Assembly: GCA_963707135.1 (NCBI GenBank)
Contig: CAVPOY010000013.1
Span: 186,001 to 250,000 of the forward strand
DNA: 64,000 nt
From: JBGSTR01 sp963707135
GTDB taxonomy: Bacteria > Pseudomonadota > Gammaproteobacteria > Chromatiales > Chromatiaceae
Direction of reading: 5' to 3'
In this document: positions 63,328 to 64,000 of the stretch, one piece after another
Layout of the letters: each line of letters opens with the position of its first letter
Position numbering within the stretch: the stretch's first letter is position 1
The notes under the pieces: model-generated
Database searches by the model: none
Told to the model about the DNA's origin: nothing
What the model saw: the letters and a program-made list of their open reading frames with translations, nothing else
Made by a program: the position numbers and the translations under genes

Positions 63328-63757
63328 ATGCACGATTCAACCAAGACCGATCCCCTGACCGAGCTCTTCGGCGAGGTCATCTCCACCTACAGCCGCGCCC
63401 AGGCCCTGGACGACGGCGTCCTCATCGACGCCGGACCCATGGCCCAGGAGGTCGGCTTCCGCTGGCCCGTGGCCATCACCGCGGCGGCTTGGGCCGACTG
63501 TGTGGCATGGACTGACGCCGACAACGCGTGCCAGGTCCATCAGGATCAGACGGGACGCCTGTGGGATGTCCTGTTCATGGCCCACCATGCCGTCCACTCC
63601 AGCCGAAGCGGCGGTGACCGGCTGACCTTTCGAGCTCTACCGCGTACCGCGGGATGGCAGATCGACCCAAGCCGAGATCACCACGCTGAAGCTCATCGCT
63701 GGCCCCGGTGACCAGGGCGAGCCCGTGATCACCATCCTCCTGCCCAACGAGGACTGA
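63328..63757 (+). CDS. DUF6573-like ICE protein, one frameshift
   Basis: About 143 codons. The first 98 (LTELFGEVISTYSRAQALDD, then PMAQEVGFRWPVAITAAAWA and GRLWDVLFMAHHAVHSSRSG) are typical of the DUF6573 family found on plasmids and ICEs. An extra T in the TTT at 63628-63630 shifts the frame; removing it gives FELYRVPRDGRSTQAEITTL and an end at GEPVITILLPNED (stop 63755-63757). The function is unknown. It is the last of four genes with a two-hairpin leader. GCCGGGTTCCCGGC shortly after the stop (about 63762) may be a terminator stem. Confidence 0.78.
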
Positions 63758-63831
63758 CCCAGCCGGGTTCCCGGCACCTTCCCCTGGCCGCTTGGGTTAA
63801 AGCGGCGCCTCCTTTCGCTCCTTCCCTCGCT

Positions 63832-63866
63832 CCCGTTTGAAGACCGCTTGACAGGTGCTATTCTCG
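63832..63866 (+). promoter_or_regulatory. Possible sigma-70 promoter before the antitoxin gene
   Basis: TTGAAG and, 16 bases later, TATTCT resemble -35 and -10 elements in the roughly 140-base gap before the antitoxin gene. It is a by-eye match to relaxed consensus. A TTGACA also lies within the spacer but lacks a good partner. Confidence 0.3.
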
Positions 63867-63896
63867 GGTCCTTCCAAGACACGAGCAGGGCCTGCA

Positions 63897-64000
63897 TGAG
63901 CATGAAATTCTCCGAGGACGTCGTTCCCCTCACCGACCTCAAGGTCAACCCGGGCCGGGTGGTCAAACACGTGGCCGACGCCCACCGCCCCGTCCTGCTC
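63897..64000 (+). CDS. Phd/YefM-type antitoxin, cut by window end
   Basis: The first 34-35 residues of a Phd/YefM antitoxin: MKFSEDVVPLTDLKVNPGRV then VKHVADAHRPVLL. The pattern S/T-D-L-K-x-N-P-x-x-V and the following R-P-V-L match the N-terminal DNA-binding half of YefM-family antitoxins, which repress their own operon and neutralise a RelE/ParE-type toxin. A toxin gene should follow just beyond the window. Such pairs stabilise ICEs and plasmids. Confidence 0.82.

Larger units (their letters stand above)
54355..64000 (+). mobile_element. Integrative and conjugative element, PFGI-1/SPI-7-like class (left part only)
   Basis: From the tRNA-Leu fragment to the window end lies a set of genes diagnostic for this ICE class: ParB of the PFGI_1 type, DUF2857, the PFL_4669 (DUF1845-related) protein, DUF3577, RadC and an antirestriction-style gene order, all rightward. 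The type IV secretion genes, relaxase and integrase are not in the window and should lie further right, the integrase probably next to the intact tRNA. At least five genes contain one single-base frameshift each. No transposase was seen. Confidence 0.85.

Overview
The window looks like a chromosome segment from a high-GC gammaproteobacterium. This rests on lptG followed by a convergent RDD gene, pcnB next to panBCD, a napFDAGHBC nitrate reductase operon, prkA-yeaH-spoVR, and a PFGI-1-class integrative and conjugative element (ICE). A relative of the Chromatiales/Ectothiorhodospiraceae is my guess; the genus is not identifiable by eye.

Layout. (a) 1-1 kb: end of lptG and an RDD membrane protein. 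(b) 1.0-2.3 kb: a manganese riboswitch (yybP-ykoY type) ahead of a manganese exporter of the UPF0016/GDT1 family. (c) 2.3-13.0 kb: a leftward block with a roughly 1,800-residue multicopper oxidase resembling the giant MnxG/MofA-type Mn(II) oxidases, a periplasmic beta-propeller protein, two SCO copper chaperones and a cytochrome c fused to a periplasmic binding protein. Diverged copies of one segment (exporter gene plus a COG4315 gene) bracket this block, and each copy has lost a different gene. (d) 14-18.4 kb: COG4315 protein, tri-heme MauG/CcpA-like peroxidase, ECF sigma and anti-sigma pair, small secreted protein. (e) 19-45.8 kb: core genes, namely a histidine kinase and FixJ-type regulator, UMF1 transporter, tRNA-Glu, pcnB-panBCD, glgA, zwf, pgi, a P-type ATPase, a Kef-type antiporter, UspA, prkA-yeaH-spoVR and an L,D-transpeptidase. 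(f) 45.9-53.9 kb: cytochrome c4 plus the nap operon, with two FNR/DNR-type boxes upstream of napF and a Crp/Fnr regulator. (g) 54.36 kb to the end: the left end of an ICE starting at a 3' fragment of tRNA-Leu(TAG). It carries a lambda-O/P-like replication module with iteron-like repeats inside the initiator gene, ParB, conserved ICE genes (DUF2857, PFL_4669/DUF1845 family, DUF3577, RadC), a ParM-like ATPase, and four successive genes preceded by a two-hairpin leader that pairs their ribosome binding site.

How it fits together. The left block can be read as a manganese module: a Mn(II)-sensing riboswitch and exporter beside a candidate Mn(II)-oxidising multicopper oxidase, with SCO proteins to deliver copper and c-type cytochromes to accept electrons. 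The right side supports anaerobic nitrate respiration. The substrate of the oxidase is inferred, not shown.

Caution on reading frames. At least a dozen single-nucleotide frameshifts break otherwise intact genes, but only in 7.6-16.2 kb, in napF and in the ICE. None was seen across about 33 kb of core genes. Several, though not all, fall in short homopolymers. They may be sequence errors or early decay; I give full gene extents and mark where the frame changes.
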